From Hyphomonadaceae bacterium (GTDB lineage: Bacteria > Pseudomonadota > Alphaproteobacteria > Caulobacterales > Aquidulcibacteraceae): a stretch of 64,000 nt of DNA. Position numbers and translations under genes: made by a program. Positions 17,965 to 26,568 of the stretch are shown here, one piece after another. Position 1 is the first letter of the stretch; each line of letters opens with the position of its first letter. The stretch lies in assembly GCA_016791425.1 (NCBI GenBank), contig JAEUMQ010000016.1:124001-188000 (forward strand). The letters run 5' to 3'. The notes beneath the pieces are model-generated. The model was not told where the DNA came from and did no database searches. It worked only from the letters and a program-made list of their open reading frames with translations.

Positions 17965-19634
17965 CGGACGATGTCAAGACCGCCGAGGCCGCGCTCGTGG
18001 AGACGCTGGTCGGCGCCGGCGCCCTCGACGCCGCCTCCGCACGCCGCGCCGCGCAAACCGCGAGCGCGACCGGCGAGGCGCTTGTCGCGGTGCTCCATCA
18101 ATTGGCGCTTGCCGACGACGCCGTCGTCGCCGATGCGCTCGCGCGCCAATTCGGCTTGCGCATGGCGACGCGCGCCGACGCCCCAGCCGCGCCGGTGGCG
18201 AGCGGCGCCGTGAGCGCCGCCTTCCTCCGTCAGCATCGCGCGCTGCCGCTCGGCTGGTCCGATGAACGCCTCGTCGTCGGCATTGTCGATCCCACGCGCG
18301 CCCAGGGTCTCGCCGCGATCGCGTTCGCCGCCGGCTGCGCCGCCGAAGCGCGCATCATGGCGTATTCCGATTGGCGCGGCGCTTTCGATGCGCTTTACGG
18401 CGCCGACGAGGAAGACGCCGTCGAGCATCCCCCCACCGCGATCTGGGCCGACGATGCCGCCCGCGTGCGCGACCAGGCGGACGCCGCGCCCGCCGTGCGC
18501 CTAGTCGATGCGATCCTCGAGGCCGCGCTGGAAAGCAACGCCTCCGACATCCACATCGAGCCGCTGCCCGATCGCGTGCGCGTCCGCTACCGCCTTGACG
18601 GCGAGCTCACGACGGCGCGCGAAGAGCCCCCCCACATGGCCGCGCCCATCGCCGCGCGCGTGAAGATCCTCGCCGACATGGACGTGACGGACCGCCGCCG
18701 GCCGCAGGACGGCCGCACGAGCCTCGCCGCAAAGGGCCGCCCGGTCGATGTCCGCATCTCCACGGTCCCGTCGAGCTACGGCGAGACGGTCGCGCTGCGC
18801 CTTCTGCGCCGCGACGCGGCTCTGCTCGACCTGCGCGCGCTCGGGTTCTCCCAGCCTCTGCTCGATCTCTTCACGCAAGTCCTTGCGCTTCGGCGTGGTC
18901 TCTTCCTCGTCACTGGCCCCACCGGCAGCGGCAAGACGACGACTCTCTACGCCATGCTGGAGCGCCTGCGCGGCGCCGCCCTCAAGATCCTCTCCATCGA
19001 GGATCCGGTCGAGTACTTCTTCAGCGATATCACCCAGGTGCAGGTCAACGAGGACGCCGGCCTCACCTTCGCTTCGGCTCTGCGCTCCTTCCTCCGCCAG
19101 GATCCCGACATCATCCTCGTCGGCGAGATCCGCGACACCGACACCGCGCGCATCGCCGTGCAGGCCGCGCTCACCGGCCATCTTGTGCTCGCGACGCTGC
19201 ACACGATCGACGCGCCCGGCGCGCTCACGCGGCTCGCCGACATGGGCGTCGATCGCTACCTCATCGGCGCGACTCTCGCCGGCGTCGTGTCGCAGCGCCT
19301 GATGCGTCGCCTGTGCGACCGCTGTCGCAAGCCGCGCGCGGCCGCGCCGATCGAACGCGCTCTCCTCGCCGAATGCGGGCTCGCCGGTTTCGAGGGCCCC
19401 GTCCATGATCCCATCGGATGCCCAGCATGCCGCGGCGCCGGCTATCGCGGACGCACGGCCGTCGCGGAGGGCTTCTTCGCGAACGAGCCGCTGCGCGCCG
19501 TGGCGCATGACCCCGGCGCATTCGCGACCGCGCTCGCGCAAGCCGGCTTCACGCCGCTCCTCGCCGCCGCAGCAGCACGCGTCGCGCAAGGCGAGGCGAG
19601 CATCCCCGATCTCAAAGCGTTGAGCCTCGCATGA
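17961..19634 (+). CDS. gspE: Type II secretion ATPase GspE
   Basis: A 557-residue cytoplasmic hexameric ATPase that powers pseudopilus assembly. An N-terminal T2SSE_N domain (about 1-150) is followed by Asp-box elements (SNASDIHIEPLPDRVRVRYR), the Walker A motif GPTGSGKTTT (about 319-328), a Walker B-type LRQDPDIILVGEIRD, the His-box GHLVLATLHT, and a zinc-binding pair CDRC...CPAC. The open frame extends upstream of 17961, but the ATG there overlaps the gspK stop as ATGA, the pattern used by the later gsp genes. Confidence 0.95.
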   Translation: MTDDVKTAEAALVETLVGAGALDAASARRAAQTASATGEALVAVLHQLALADDAVVADALARQFGLRMATRADAPAAPVASGAVSAAFLRQHRALPLGWSDERLVVGIVDPTRAQGLAAIAFAAGCAAEARIMAYSDWRGAFDALYGADEEDAVEHPPTAIWADDAARVRDQADAAPAVRLVDAILEAALESNASDIHIEPLPDRVRVRYRLDGELTTAREEPPHMAAPIAARVKILADMDVTDRRRPQDGRTSLAAKGRPVDVRISTVPSSYGETVALRLLRRDAALLDLRALGFSQPLLDLFTQVLALRRGLFLVTGPTGSGKTTTLYAMLERLRGAALKILSIEDPVEYFFSDITQVQVNEDAGLTFASALRSFLRQDPDIILVGEIRDTDTARIAVQAALTGHLVLATLHTIDAPGALTRLADMGVDRYLIGATLAGVVSQRLMRRLCDRCRKPRAAAPIERALLAECGLAGFEGPVHDPIGCPACRGAGYRGRTAVAEGFFANEPLRAVAHDPGAFATALAQAGFTPLLAAAAARVAQGEASIPDLKALSLA

Positions 19635-20821
19635 CGCTGTTCCGCTACGAGGCGCGCGGACCGTCCGGCCGCAGCGAGCGCGGCGCGGTGGAGGCGGCCT
19701 CTTCCGCCGACGCTGTCGCGCGCCTGCGCGGCCGCCAGCTCACGCCGCTCGCGCTTGAGGAGGATCGGCGCGCAGCCGCGCCCGCAAGCCTCGACGATCG
19801 CGCCGCCCGCGACCTTTCGCGGACGCTCTCGCAATTGCTTCGGTCCGGCCTTTCCTTCGCGCAGGCGCTGCGTCTTGCCGGCGAAGAGCTTGACGGCCGC
19901 GCCGCCGCCGCCGCGATGCATCTGCGCGAGGCGGCCGAGCGCGGCGAGCAGCCCTCGCGCGCGTTGCACAATTTCGCCGGCGCGCAGGCGAAGCTCCTGG
20001 GCGGCGTCATTCTCGCAGGAGAGACCAGCGGGCGCCTGCCCGAGGCGCTCGATATGGCGGCCGCCTCGTTCGCCCGCGCGGCAGACTTGCGCGCGCGCTT
20101 CATGACGGCGCTCATCTATCCGGCCTTCGTCATCCTGGCGACGCTTGCGACCCTCGCTTCGTTCATGCTGCTCGTCGTGCCCACCCTTGCCGGCGCCTTC
20201 GAAGGCGCCGAGGCGGTCCTTCCACAATCGACGCGCGATCTTCTCGCCTTGAGCGCATGGCTTCAGTCCAACGGACTCTACCTCCTCCTCGTCCTCCTCG
20301 CGATCGTGGCGCTCTGCTGGCGAAGCGCGCCAGTCCGCCATGCCGCTGCAACCGCCATCGAGCGCGTCCTCAACTCGGCGGCGGGCTTCGGCGTGCTGCC
20401 GCGCCTTGAATTCTCCGCCTTCGCGGGCCTCGCCTCGCTCTCTCTCGACGCCGGCGTGCCGAGCGCGCCGGCGTTCGACGCCGCCGCGGCCGGACTGCGA
20501 AGCGCCCAGCTGCGCGCGCGGCTCAGCGAGGCGGTCGCCGCGGTCCGTTCCGGCGAGCGCCCGTCGATCGCCATCGCGCGCATCGCCCAAGCCCCGCGCG
20601 CTCTCGTGCGGTTGATGCAGGTCGGCGAGGAAACCGGCGCGCTCGCGACCGCGCTCAAGCACGCCGCCGAGCTGATGAGCGCGGAAGCCGAGCAGCGCCT
20701 GCAGCGCGCCGGGGCGGTCGCCGGCCCGCTCATCACGCTGTGCCTCGGCGGTCTGGTCGCAAGCGTCGTCGTTTCGCTTTTCCTCGGCCTCCTCGCGCTC
20801 TCGGATCTGGCGAGCACATGA
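19631..20821 (+). CDS. gspF: Type II secretion inner-membrane platform protein GspF
   Basis: A 396-residue polytopic protein with two similar GspF domains, each beginning with a soluble helical bundle (residues about 60-180 and 265-370) followed by membrane helices (FMTALIYPAFVILATLATLASFMLLVVP is the first). AGAVAGPLITLCLGGLVASVVVSLFL is the last. It links the GspE ATPase to the pseudopilus. ATGA overlaps join it to gspE upstream and gspH downstream. Confidence 0.93.
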   Translation: MTLFRYEARGPSGRSERGAVEAASSADAVARLRGRQLTPLALEEDRRAAAPASLDDRAARDLSRTLSQLLRSGLSFAQALRLAGEELDGRAAAAAMHLREAAERGEQPSRALHNFAGAQAKLLGGVILAGETSGRLPEALDMAAASFARAADLRARFMTALIYPAFVILATLATLASFMLLVVPTLAGAFEGAEAVLPQSTRDLLALSAWLQSNGLYLLLVLLAIVALCWRSAPVRHAAATAIERVLNSAAGFGVLPRLEFSAFAGLASLSLDAGVPSAPAFDAAAAGLRSAQLRARLSEAVAAVRSGERPSIAIARIAQAPRALVRLMQVGEETGALATALKHAAELMSAEAEQRLQRAGAVAGPLITLCLGGLVASVVVSLFLGLLALSDLAST

Positions 20822-22089
20822 AAGAGGATCGCGCCTCCGCATTCACGCTGACCGAGATGCTGGTCGTCCTGGCGGTCATGGCGCTCACGATCGGGATCGT
20901 CGCCGCGGGCGCCCCCGCGATGTTCGACGCCGCCGCGCTCCGCCAGTCGCGCGCGCGACTCACCGCCGACATCGAGATGCTCGCCGCCGCAGCCCGCCGC
21001 GAAGCCGCCTTTGGGGCCATCGAGCGCAACGCCGATGGGCGCGGCTATCGCCTGATCATCGACGGCCGCGTGCTCGCAGCGCGCACGCTTCCGCGCGGCG
21101 GCAAGCTCGACATGTCGAGCGCGCGCCTGACGCTTGACCCAGCCGGCCGTCTCGAGCCGGGCGCGCTGCGCCTCATCATTGGAAAGGTCGAGAATGCCTT
21201 CACGATCAGCGCCGTCACCGGCCGCCCGCAGCCAGCCGCCGCCTACCCGCCCGGCGATGGCGCTTATCGAGACTCTCGTCGCCGCCTCGATCCTCGCCGT
21301 CGCCATCGCGCTTTTTCTCAGCGTCGTCACCGGCGCCCGATACAATCTGGCCCAGGCGCAGGACCGGACGATCGCGCTGGCGATCGCCGCCGACGTGCTC
21401 CAGCAGGCCCAGGCGCGTTGGCCGAATGCGGTCTGGTCTGGCGCGCGCTCCGGGCACGCCTGGACGCTGCGTTGCGAGCCGCGCGCGATCATGCAGAGCC
21501 CGCGCCTGACGCTGCGCCGCTGCACAGCGGAAGTAGGCGCGCGCGGCGTCCATGTGCGCCTGTCGAGCGCCTGGGCCGCGCGGTCCGCCCCGCGATGACC
21601 CTGATGGAGGCGCTCGTGGCGTTGAGCGTCCTTGCGCTGATGCTGAGCGTCGCGATGCCTTCGCTTGCCCCCTGGCTCGGCCAGAGCCGGCAGGTGGAGC
21701 GCGAAGCTGGCTTCTGGCGCGATGTGGCCGCGAGCCAAACCACCCTTTCCGAGCTTGCGCTCGCCGCGCGCGACCCTGCGTCCCGCGGCGCGGGCTTGCG
21801 CTTTCTCACCGCCGCGCCGCGCCTTGCGCCGGAGCTCATCCCCGCCGAGCTCACGATCGTGGGCGACGCGCACGACACGCTGCTGCTTCGCTGGCCGCGC
21901 CTGCGCGAGCGCGAGACGATCCTGCTCGCCGGCGGTCCGCCGCTTCGACTGAGGCCGCTCGGCGCCGACCGCGCCATCGTCGTGGAGGCCGAGCTGAAGC
22001 GAGGTTGGACGCCCGTGTTGGTGGCGCCGATCGGCGCAAATGCGCCGCGCGCGTGCACGTTCGATTTTGACGCCGGAGAATGCCGATGA
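20818..22089 (+). CDS. gspH: Pseudopilin GspH whose frame reads through into GspJ
   Basis: The ATG at 20818 overlaps the gspF stop. Residues 1-8 (MKEDRASA) form a leader, then FTLTEMLVVLAVMALTIGIV with Glu at +5, then a GspH-like globular domain ending around FTISAVTGRPQPAAA (about residue 142). No stop follows. The frame continues for about 117 Arg-rich residues that are simply the gspI DNA read in another frame, then enters gspJ and ends at 22089, giving 423 residues. GspH is normally about 150-180 residues. A single change at the TAC codon 21244-21246 would restore a stop exactly where one is expected. Either a stop was lost (mutation or sequence error) or a GspH-GspJ fusion is made. The pseudopilin identity is firm; the 3' end is not. 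Confidence 0.75.
   Translation: MKEDRASAFTLTEMLVVLAVMALTIGIVAAGAPAMFDAAALRQSRARLTADIEMLAAAARREAAFGAIERNADGRGYRLIIDGRVLAARTLPRGGKLDMSSARLTLDPAGRLEPGALRLIIGKVENAFTISAVTGRPQPAAAYPPGDGAYRDSRRRLDPRRRHRAFSQRRHRRPIQSGPGAGPDDRAGDRRRRAPAGPGALAECGLVWRALRARLDAALRAARDHAEPAPDAAPLHSGSRRARRPCAPVERLGRAVRPAMTLMEALVALSVLALMLSVAMPSLAPWLGQSRQVEREAGFWRDVAASQTTLSELALAARDPASRGAGLRFLTAAPRLAPELIPAELTIVGDAHDTLLLRWPRLRERETILLAGGPPLRLRPLGADRAIVVEAELKRGWTPVLVAPIGANAPRACTFDFDAGECR
21194..21598 (+). CDS. gspI: Type II secretion minor pseudopilin GspI
   Basis: A 134-residue pseudopilin in the +1-shifted frame relative to gspH. The hydrophobic segment MALIETLVAASILAVAIALF has Glu at +5 after Ala. Starting at the internal ATG 21257 would leave no leader, so the ATG at 21194 is preferred: it gives a 21-residue leader with three Arg and has GGAAAGG seven bases upstream as ribosome-binding site. 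This makes gspI overlap the 3' part of the gspH domain. GspI is the central minor pseudopilin that nucleates the tip complex with J and K. The stop overlaps the gspJ ATG. Confidence 0.8.
   Translation: MPSRSAPSPAARSQPPPTRPAMALIETLVAASILAVAIALFLSVVTGARYNLAQAQDRTIALAIAADVLQQAQARWPNAVWSGARSGHAWTLRCEPRAIMQSPRLTLRRCTAEVGARGVHVRLSSAWAARSAPR
21595..22089 (+). CDS. gspJ: Type II secretion minor pseudopilin GspJ
   Basis: Pseudopilin segment MTLMEALVALSVLALMLSVA with Glu at +5, followed by a beta-rich domain ending in FDFDAGECR. The ATG at 21595 overlaps the gspI stop (ATGA), like other junctions of the operon. Starting there leaves no cleavable leader, because Met itself is the +1 residue. An in-frame CTG at 21571 would give an eight-residue basic leader ending in RPA, the same length as the GspH leader. 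The third option is that it is made only as the C-terminal half of the long gspH frame. Identity is good; the start is unresolved. Confidence 0.75.
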   Translation: MTLMEALVALSVLALMLSVAMPSLAPWLGQSRQVEREAGFWRDVAASQTTLSELALAARDPASRGAGLRFLTAAPRLAPELIPAELTIVGDAHDTLLLRWPRLRERETILLAGGPPLRLRPLGADRAIVVEAELKRGWTPVLVAPIGANAPRACTFDFDAGECR

Positions 22090-23012
22090 TTCCGGTCGCG
22101 CGCCTTGCCCTCGCCCGCGCACTCGACGCGATCGACGCGCTCTTCGACGCCGCCGCCGCGCTCTGGCGGGTGCTGGTGCGCGGCGCATTCAGCCCCGATG
22201 CGCACGACTATCGCGGCGCCCGCTGGGCCCGTCTCTCCCCCGATGACGTGCTCGTGCAGACCATCGCGATCAACGCCGAGGACGCCGCCCAGGCGCGCCG
22301 CATCATCCGGCTCGACGCTGCGCGCCGGCTCCCGCTGCCGGAATCCGCCGCGCTCTTTGACGTAGCCGGCCCGCTCCCTGCCGGCGATGCGCCGCGCCTG
22401 CGTGCGGAGCAGGACTTTCTGCTTGGCGTGGCCCGCTGTGCAACGCTGGAGGATCTGCGCGCAAGAGACGCCAAGCAGGCGCACCGCATCGAAGGCTTCG
22501 TCTACGAGCCGCCCGAAGCGCCTGGCGCCGCCTTCGTCTTCCGCGATGAGGCCGGCGACCGCCGCCGCCGCATCCGCCGCGGCGTGCTCGCCGTGGCGCT
22601 CGCCGCGTTCGCCTGGTCAGGCGCTGACGCGTTCGACGCATGGCGCACGCGCCTGGAGACGGCCGTCGCGCGCGCCGAGAGCGAGCAGATGCATGCCCAG
22701 CGCGCGATCCGACGCGATGCGCGCCGTCTCGCCGACGCTCGCGCCGCGCTCCGGGCGCTCGCCGCGACCCAGCCCGTGGGGCGCGTGGGCGAACAGCTCG
22801 CAGCCCTCGCGCGGCGACTGCCCGCGCACACGGAATTGCGCCGCGTCGAATGGTCCGCGCGCGGCCTCGCGCTCGCCGGCGCCTCCTATGCGCCGCGCGA
22901 CATGGAGCTTGAGCTCCGGCGGCTGTTCGCCGGCGCCGACATCGCCTTCGAAACCACGGCGCACGGACCGCCCGACCAGTTCGAAGCGCAGATCGCATGG
23001 AGGCCGCGATGA
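22086..23012 (+). CDS. gspL: GspL/PilN-like type II secretion protein
   Basis: A 308-residue protein with a cytoplasmic N-terminal domain, one membrane helix (GVLAVALAAFAWSGADAF, about 163-180) and a periplasmic coiled-coil and ferredoxin-like end, the layout of GspL/PilN. The start at 22086 is chosen over 22080 because it overlaps the gspJ stop as ATGA. GspL recruits GspE to the inner membrane. The cytoplasmic domain is short compared with enterobacterial GspL (about 400 residues), as is common in alphaproteobacteria. Assigned mainly by order and topology. Confidence 0.75.
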   Translation: MIPVARLALARALDAIDALFDAAAALWRVLVRGAFSPDAHDYRGARWARLSPDDVLVQTIAINAEDAAQARRIIRLDAARRLPLPESAALFDVAGPLPAGDAPRLRAEQDFLLGVARCATLEDLRARDAKQAHRIEGFVYEPPEAPGAAFVFRDEAGDRRRRIRRGVLAVALAAFAWSGADAFDAWRTRLETAVARAESEQMHAQRAIRRDARRLADARAALRALAATQPVGRVGEQLAALARRLPAHTELRRVEWSARGLALAGASYAPRDMELELRRLFAGADIAFETTAHGPPDQFEAQIAWRPR

Positions 23013-23545
23013 CCCTGACGCAAGCGGCCGCCGCCTGGGCGCTGCGCGGCGCGGTGCTGTGGGCGCTGCTCGAAGGTGCGCTGGCGCTCTATGACGAGGG
23101 CGCCCGCGAAACGGCGATGGCGGCCGCACTCGGCGCCCATCGCGCCACGATGGTCAGCCTCGATGCGCGTGCGCGGGACATGCGGCAGACCTTGGCCGAG
23201 GAGACCTTGCGGCTTCACCGGTTCGGAACCTTCAGGACGGCCGCGCCCGGCGTTGAGCCATCCGCGGCCGTCTCTCAACGCGTGCAAGCCGATCTCTTCG
23301 CGCTGGGCGCCGAGAGCCCTGCGCTGGACGCCAGCGTCGCGCCGATCGGCGGCGGCATGACGCTTGTGACGCTGGCGACCCGATGGCGTGAGCCGCGCGG
23401 AAGCACGCCGGGCGTCCTCTACGGGCTTATGGCGCAAGAACCCGGCCTCGCGATCGATACGCTGACATTCGAGCGCTCCGAAGACGCCGAGGACGTCGAA
23501 GCGCTGGTACGCCTGCAGACTCTCACGGCCGGAGACGCCCGATGA
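23009..23545 (+). CDS. gspM: GspM-like type II secretion protein
   Basis: A 178-residue protein with one N-terminal hydrophobic segment (AWALRGAVLWALLEGALALY) and a periplasmic domain. The position after gspL, topology and size fit GspM, the partner of GspL. The ATG at 23009 overlaps the gspL stop; another in-frame ATG at 22997 is less consistent with operon style. Sequence conservation in this family is weak, so the call rests on context. Confidence 0.65.
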   Translation: MTLTQAAAAWALRGAVLWALLEGALALYDEGARETAMAAALGAHRATMVSLDARARDMRQTLAEETLRLHRFGTFRTAAPGVEPSAAVSQRVQADLFALGAESPALDASVAPIGGGMTLVTLATRWREPRGSTPGVLYGLMAQEPGLAIDTLTFERSEDAEDVEALVRLQTLTAGDAR

Positions 23546-23955
23546 AGCTCGCGCTCGCTCTGCTGCTCATGGCCGCCGCGCTTGCATGGACCGGCGCCGA
23601 GCTGAGGGGCGCGGCCGGCGAACCAATCGTCTCCGCCGCGCGCGCGAAGACGGGCGCCGCACAGCAGACCCAAGCGCCGCCGCAGCGATCGGCCGTCATT
23701 GAAGGCGCGCCCTCGCTCTTCCGGCCGATCAGCGCGACCGGCGGCGCGGCGGACCGCCCCGGCGTGTCTTTCGCTCTGGTGGGGATCGTCGCCCGCGATC
23801 GCGAGCGCATCGCCCTGCTTCGCGACGAGGCCGACCAGCGCGCCTGGCGCGTGCGCGTGCGCGACCGCGTCGGCGATTGGACCGTCACCCGGATCGATGC
23901 GCGTTGCGTTCTTCTTCGCCGCAGCGGCGGCGCCCGCCAGCAGCGCTGCATCTAG
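23542..23955 (+). CDS. GspN/GspC-like homology-region protein
   Basis: A 137-residue protein: an N-terminal membrane anchor (LALALLLMAAALAWTGAEL), a Pro/Gln-rich linker, and a small beta domain (FALVGIVARDRERIALLRD and WRVRVRDRVGDWTVTRIDA) resembling the HR domain of GspC, which contacts the N0 domain of GspD. No PDZ domain follows, so it is shorter than classical GspC (about 270 residues). It is the last gene of the operon (ATGA overlap with gspM) and converges on the P-type ATPase gene 16 bp away. It probably provides the inner-membrane link to the secretin. Confidence 0.7.
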   Translation: MKLALALLLMAAALAWTGAELRGAAGEPIVSAARAKTGAAQQTQAPPQRSAVIEGAPSLFRPISATGGAADRPGVSFALVGIVARDRERIALLRDEADQRAWRVRVRDRVGDWTVTRIDARCVLLRRSGGARQQRCI

Positions 23956-23971
23956 CATTCCACCGCAGACC

Positions 23972-26473
23972 TCAGGGCCGGGCTCGCCCCATGTTGCGCC
24001 TCTTGACCAACGCAGCCCAAACGCCCGTCGCCGCCGCCAGCGCGACTGAGCCCGTCATCCAGGCCAAGGGCGCAGACGCGATCCCGAACATGTCCGCAAG
24101 CGGCCGAGCTGCGAACACAAGCACCAGCGCGCCCGCGACCGCCGACACGATCAGCCAATAGATGCGCCGATGCCGCGCGAAGAGGTCGCCCGACGCCATT
24201 GAATCCGCAAGCGCCAGGACAAGATTGCCGACGACAAGCGCAAGGAACGCCGCTCCCCGGGCCTGCGCTTCCGGCAAGCTCTGCAGCCCCCAGGCATAGA
24301 GCGCCAGAACGCCCACAAGGAGCCCGGCCCCCTGGGCGATCGCGGTTGCAAGCTCGCGCGTCCCGAACAGCGTCTCGTCGCGCCCCCGCGGCGGCTGAAG
24401 CATGGCGCGCGCATCGCTGCGCTCAGCCTCGAACACGAGCGCACAGGTGGGATCGATCGCCAGTTCGAGCAGCACGACATGCATCGGAAAGAGCAGCGGC
24501 GGGAGCCCCAAGACGATGGGCGCCAGCGCGACGCCCGCGATCGGGACATGGATGGCCGTGATATAGATGAGCGCGTTGCGCAGATTGGCGAAGATCCGTC
24601 GGCCCAGCCGCACGCCCCCGACGATGGACGCGAAGCTGTCGTCGAGCAGCACGAGATCAGCCGCTTCGCGCGCGACATCGGTTCCGCGCTTGCCCATGGC
24701 GATGCCGATATGCGCCGCCTCCAGCGCAGGCGCATCGTTGACGCCGTCTCCGGTCATGGCGACGATCTCGCCATCGGTCTTGAAGGCCTCCACCAGCAGG
24801 AGCTTCTGCGCCGGCGTGACGCGCGCGAAGACGCGGATTTCGCGCAGCCGCTCGCACAAGGTCGGGAACGGCAGCTCGGCGGCCTCCGCTCCCAGCAGGA
24901 CGCCCGCCTTGGTGTCGATGCCCGCGGCCTCGCCGATTGCCAGCGCGGTTTCCGGATGGTCGCCGGTGATCATCGCCACCTTGACGCCGGCCTGCTTCGC
25001 CTCCTCCAACGCTGCGCGCACATCCGCGCGCAGCGGATCGACGAACCCGATGAAACCGTCGAAACGCCACGCTGCCTCCTCCGGCGCGTCGATCGGGTGC
25101 GCACAATCGGCCGAAGCCACGCCGAGCACGCGCAACCCATCGCGCGCGAAGCGAACCACGACATCCTGAAGCCGCGCCCGCTCGGCCTCGCCGAGCCGGC
25201 ATAGCGCGAACACCGCCTCCGGCGCGCCCTTCGCCGCCAGACGCAAGCCTGATCCGCGCCACGCCTGCACGAACGCCATCCTATCGGAGGTCAACGGCCA
25301 CGAGCGGTCATGGCGCAGCCCGTCCGCCTGCGGCGGTCCCACAAGCGCATCAATCGCCTTGTCCATCGGATCGACAGGGCGCACCGCCGAAGCAAGCCGC
25401 GCGCTCTGCAGCAGGCCCGCTGCGGCGCCTTCGCCGGGCCCGACCCCGTCGATCGCGACATCGGCGCCGGTCCACACCCTCGCGACGCGCATTCGGTTCT
25501 CGGTGAGCGTGCCCGTCTTGTCGACGCACAGCAGCGTCGCGGCGCCGAGCGCTTCAATCACCGCATTGCGCCGCACGAGCACGCGATGCGCGGCCAGCCG
25601 CCATGCGCCGAGCGCCAGGAAGACCCCGAGCACCATCGGAAACTCTTCCGGGATGAGCGAGATCGCAACCGTGATGCCGGCGAGCGCCCCGCCGACCCAA
25701 TCCCCGCGAAAGTATCCGTACGCAAGCGCGACCAGCGCGCAGAAGCCCAGCGCCACCGCGCCGAGCAGCGCGACGATGCGCCCCGCGCCTTTCTGCAGCG
25801 GCGTCGGCTCCTGGCGGATGTCGCCGAGCGCCTTGCCGATCTGGCCGAGCGCTGATCGCGCGCCTGTCCGTCCGACGACAGCAACGCCTTGGCCCCGTGT
25901 GATCAGCGTCCCCGCAAACAGGAACGGGCTTGCTTCCGGCCCGGGGCTCGTCTCGCTCGAGAAGACCTCCCCGGCGCGCGCATGGCGCTTGCCCACCGGC
26001 GCGGATTCTCCCGTCAGCGCCGACTCATCCACCATCAGCGCGTCGCCGGAGACCAGCAGCGCGTCGGCCGCCATCCGCTCACCCTCGCCGACGAGCATGA
26101 GATCCCCTGCTGCAAGCTCGCGCGTGGGAATGGACCGCTCCACCCCGTCGCGCACCACCCGCGCGGTCGGCTGCGCCAGCTCCCGCAGCGCCGCCAGCGC
26201 GGTCTCGCTGCGCGTCTCCTGCGCGATGACCAGCCCCATCGCCGCGCCCGCTGCGGCGACCAGGAACGCCCCTTCCCCGAGATCGCCAACGACCAGATAG
26301 AGCGCCGCCGCGCCCAGCATCAGCAGGAACATCGGCTCGCGTGCATTCTCCAGGGCGATGTCGCCGAACGTGCGCGCGCGCCCGCGGGGCAGCTCGTTCG
26401 CGCCCTCAGCGTGCAGCAGGGCTCTGGCGGCCGCTTCGCTCAGGCCCCGCGCGTCGAACCGCTCATCCGTCAT
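23972..26473 (-). CDS. P-type cation-transporting ATPase
   Basis: An 833-residue P-type ATPase of the calcium/PacL-like branch. Visible: an N-terminal cation-ATPase domain (LSEAAARALLHAEGANELPR), actuator TGES (about 154-157), the M4 motif PEEFP (about 275-279), the phosphorylated Asp in CVDKTGTLTENRM (about D318), KGAPEAVF in the nucleotide domain, MITGDHPETA, MTGDGVNDAPAL, and C-terminal membrane helices. The M4 motif is not the PEGLP of classical Ca2+ pumps, so the ion is uncertain. The gene is divergent from terB-like, phaC and usp genes, and an FNR/FixK-type palindrome lies in the 95-bp gap. Relatives in such gene sets are commonly induced at low oxygen (general knowledge). Confidence 0.88.
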   Translation of the reverse strand: MTDERFDARGLSEAAARALLHAEGANELPRGRARTFGDIALENAREPMFLLMLGAAALYLVVGDLGEGAFLVAAAGAAMGLVIAQETRSETALAALRELAQPTARVVRDGVERSIPTRELAAGDLMLVGEGERMAADALLVSGDALMVDESALTGESAPVGKRHARAGEVFSSETSPGPEASPFLFAGTLITRGQGVAVVGRTGARSALGQIGKALGDIRQEPTPLQKGAGRIVALLGAVALGFCALVALAYGYFRGDWVGGALAGITVAISLIPEEFPMVLGVFLALGAWRLAAHRVLVRRNAVIEALGAATLLCVDKTGTLTENRMRVARVWTGADVAIDGVGPGEGAAAGLLQSARLASAVRPVDPMDKAIDALVGPPQADGLRHDRSWPLTSDRMAFVQAWRGSGLRLAAKGAPEAVFALCRLGEAERARLQDVVVRFARDGLRVLGVASADCAHPIDAPEEAAWRFDGFIGFVDPLRADVRAALEEAKQAGVKVAMITGDHPETALAIGEAAGIDTKAGVLLGAEAAELPFPTLCERLREIRVFARVTPAQKLLLVEAFKTDGEIVAMTGDGVNDAPALEAAHIGIAMGKRGTDVAREAADLVLLDDSFASIVGGVRLGRRIFANLRNALIYITAIHVPIAGVALAPIVLGLPPLLFPMHVVLLELAIDPTCALVFEAERSDARAMLQPPRGRDETLFGTRELATAIAQGAGLLVGVLALYAWGLQSLPEAQARGAAFLALVVGNLVLALADSMASGDLFARHRRIYWLIVSAVAGALVLVFAARPLADMFGIASAPLAWMTGSVALAAATGVWAALVKRRNMGRARP

Positions 26474-26508
26474 GCCAATGTCCGTGCCCGACGCAGTCGC
26501 CCGGAAGC

Positions 26509-26522
26509 TTGACTTGTCTCAA
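26509..26522. promoter_or_regulatory. Candidate FNR/FixK-type box, divergent gap
   Basis: TTGACTTGTCTCAA matches the TTGAT-N4-ATCAA consensus at eight of ten positions. It lies between the P-type ATPase (start 26473, minus) and the TerB-like gene (start 26569, plus). The weakest of three such boxes in this cluster. Confidence 0.5.
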
Positions 26523-26568
26523 TGTCCCGTCGCCGCAAACCCGGACTATGCGCCAAGGAGCGCACGAC

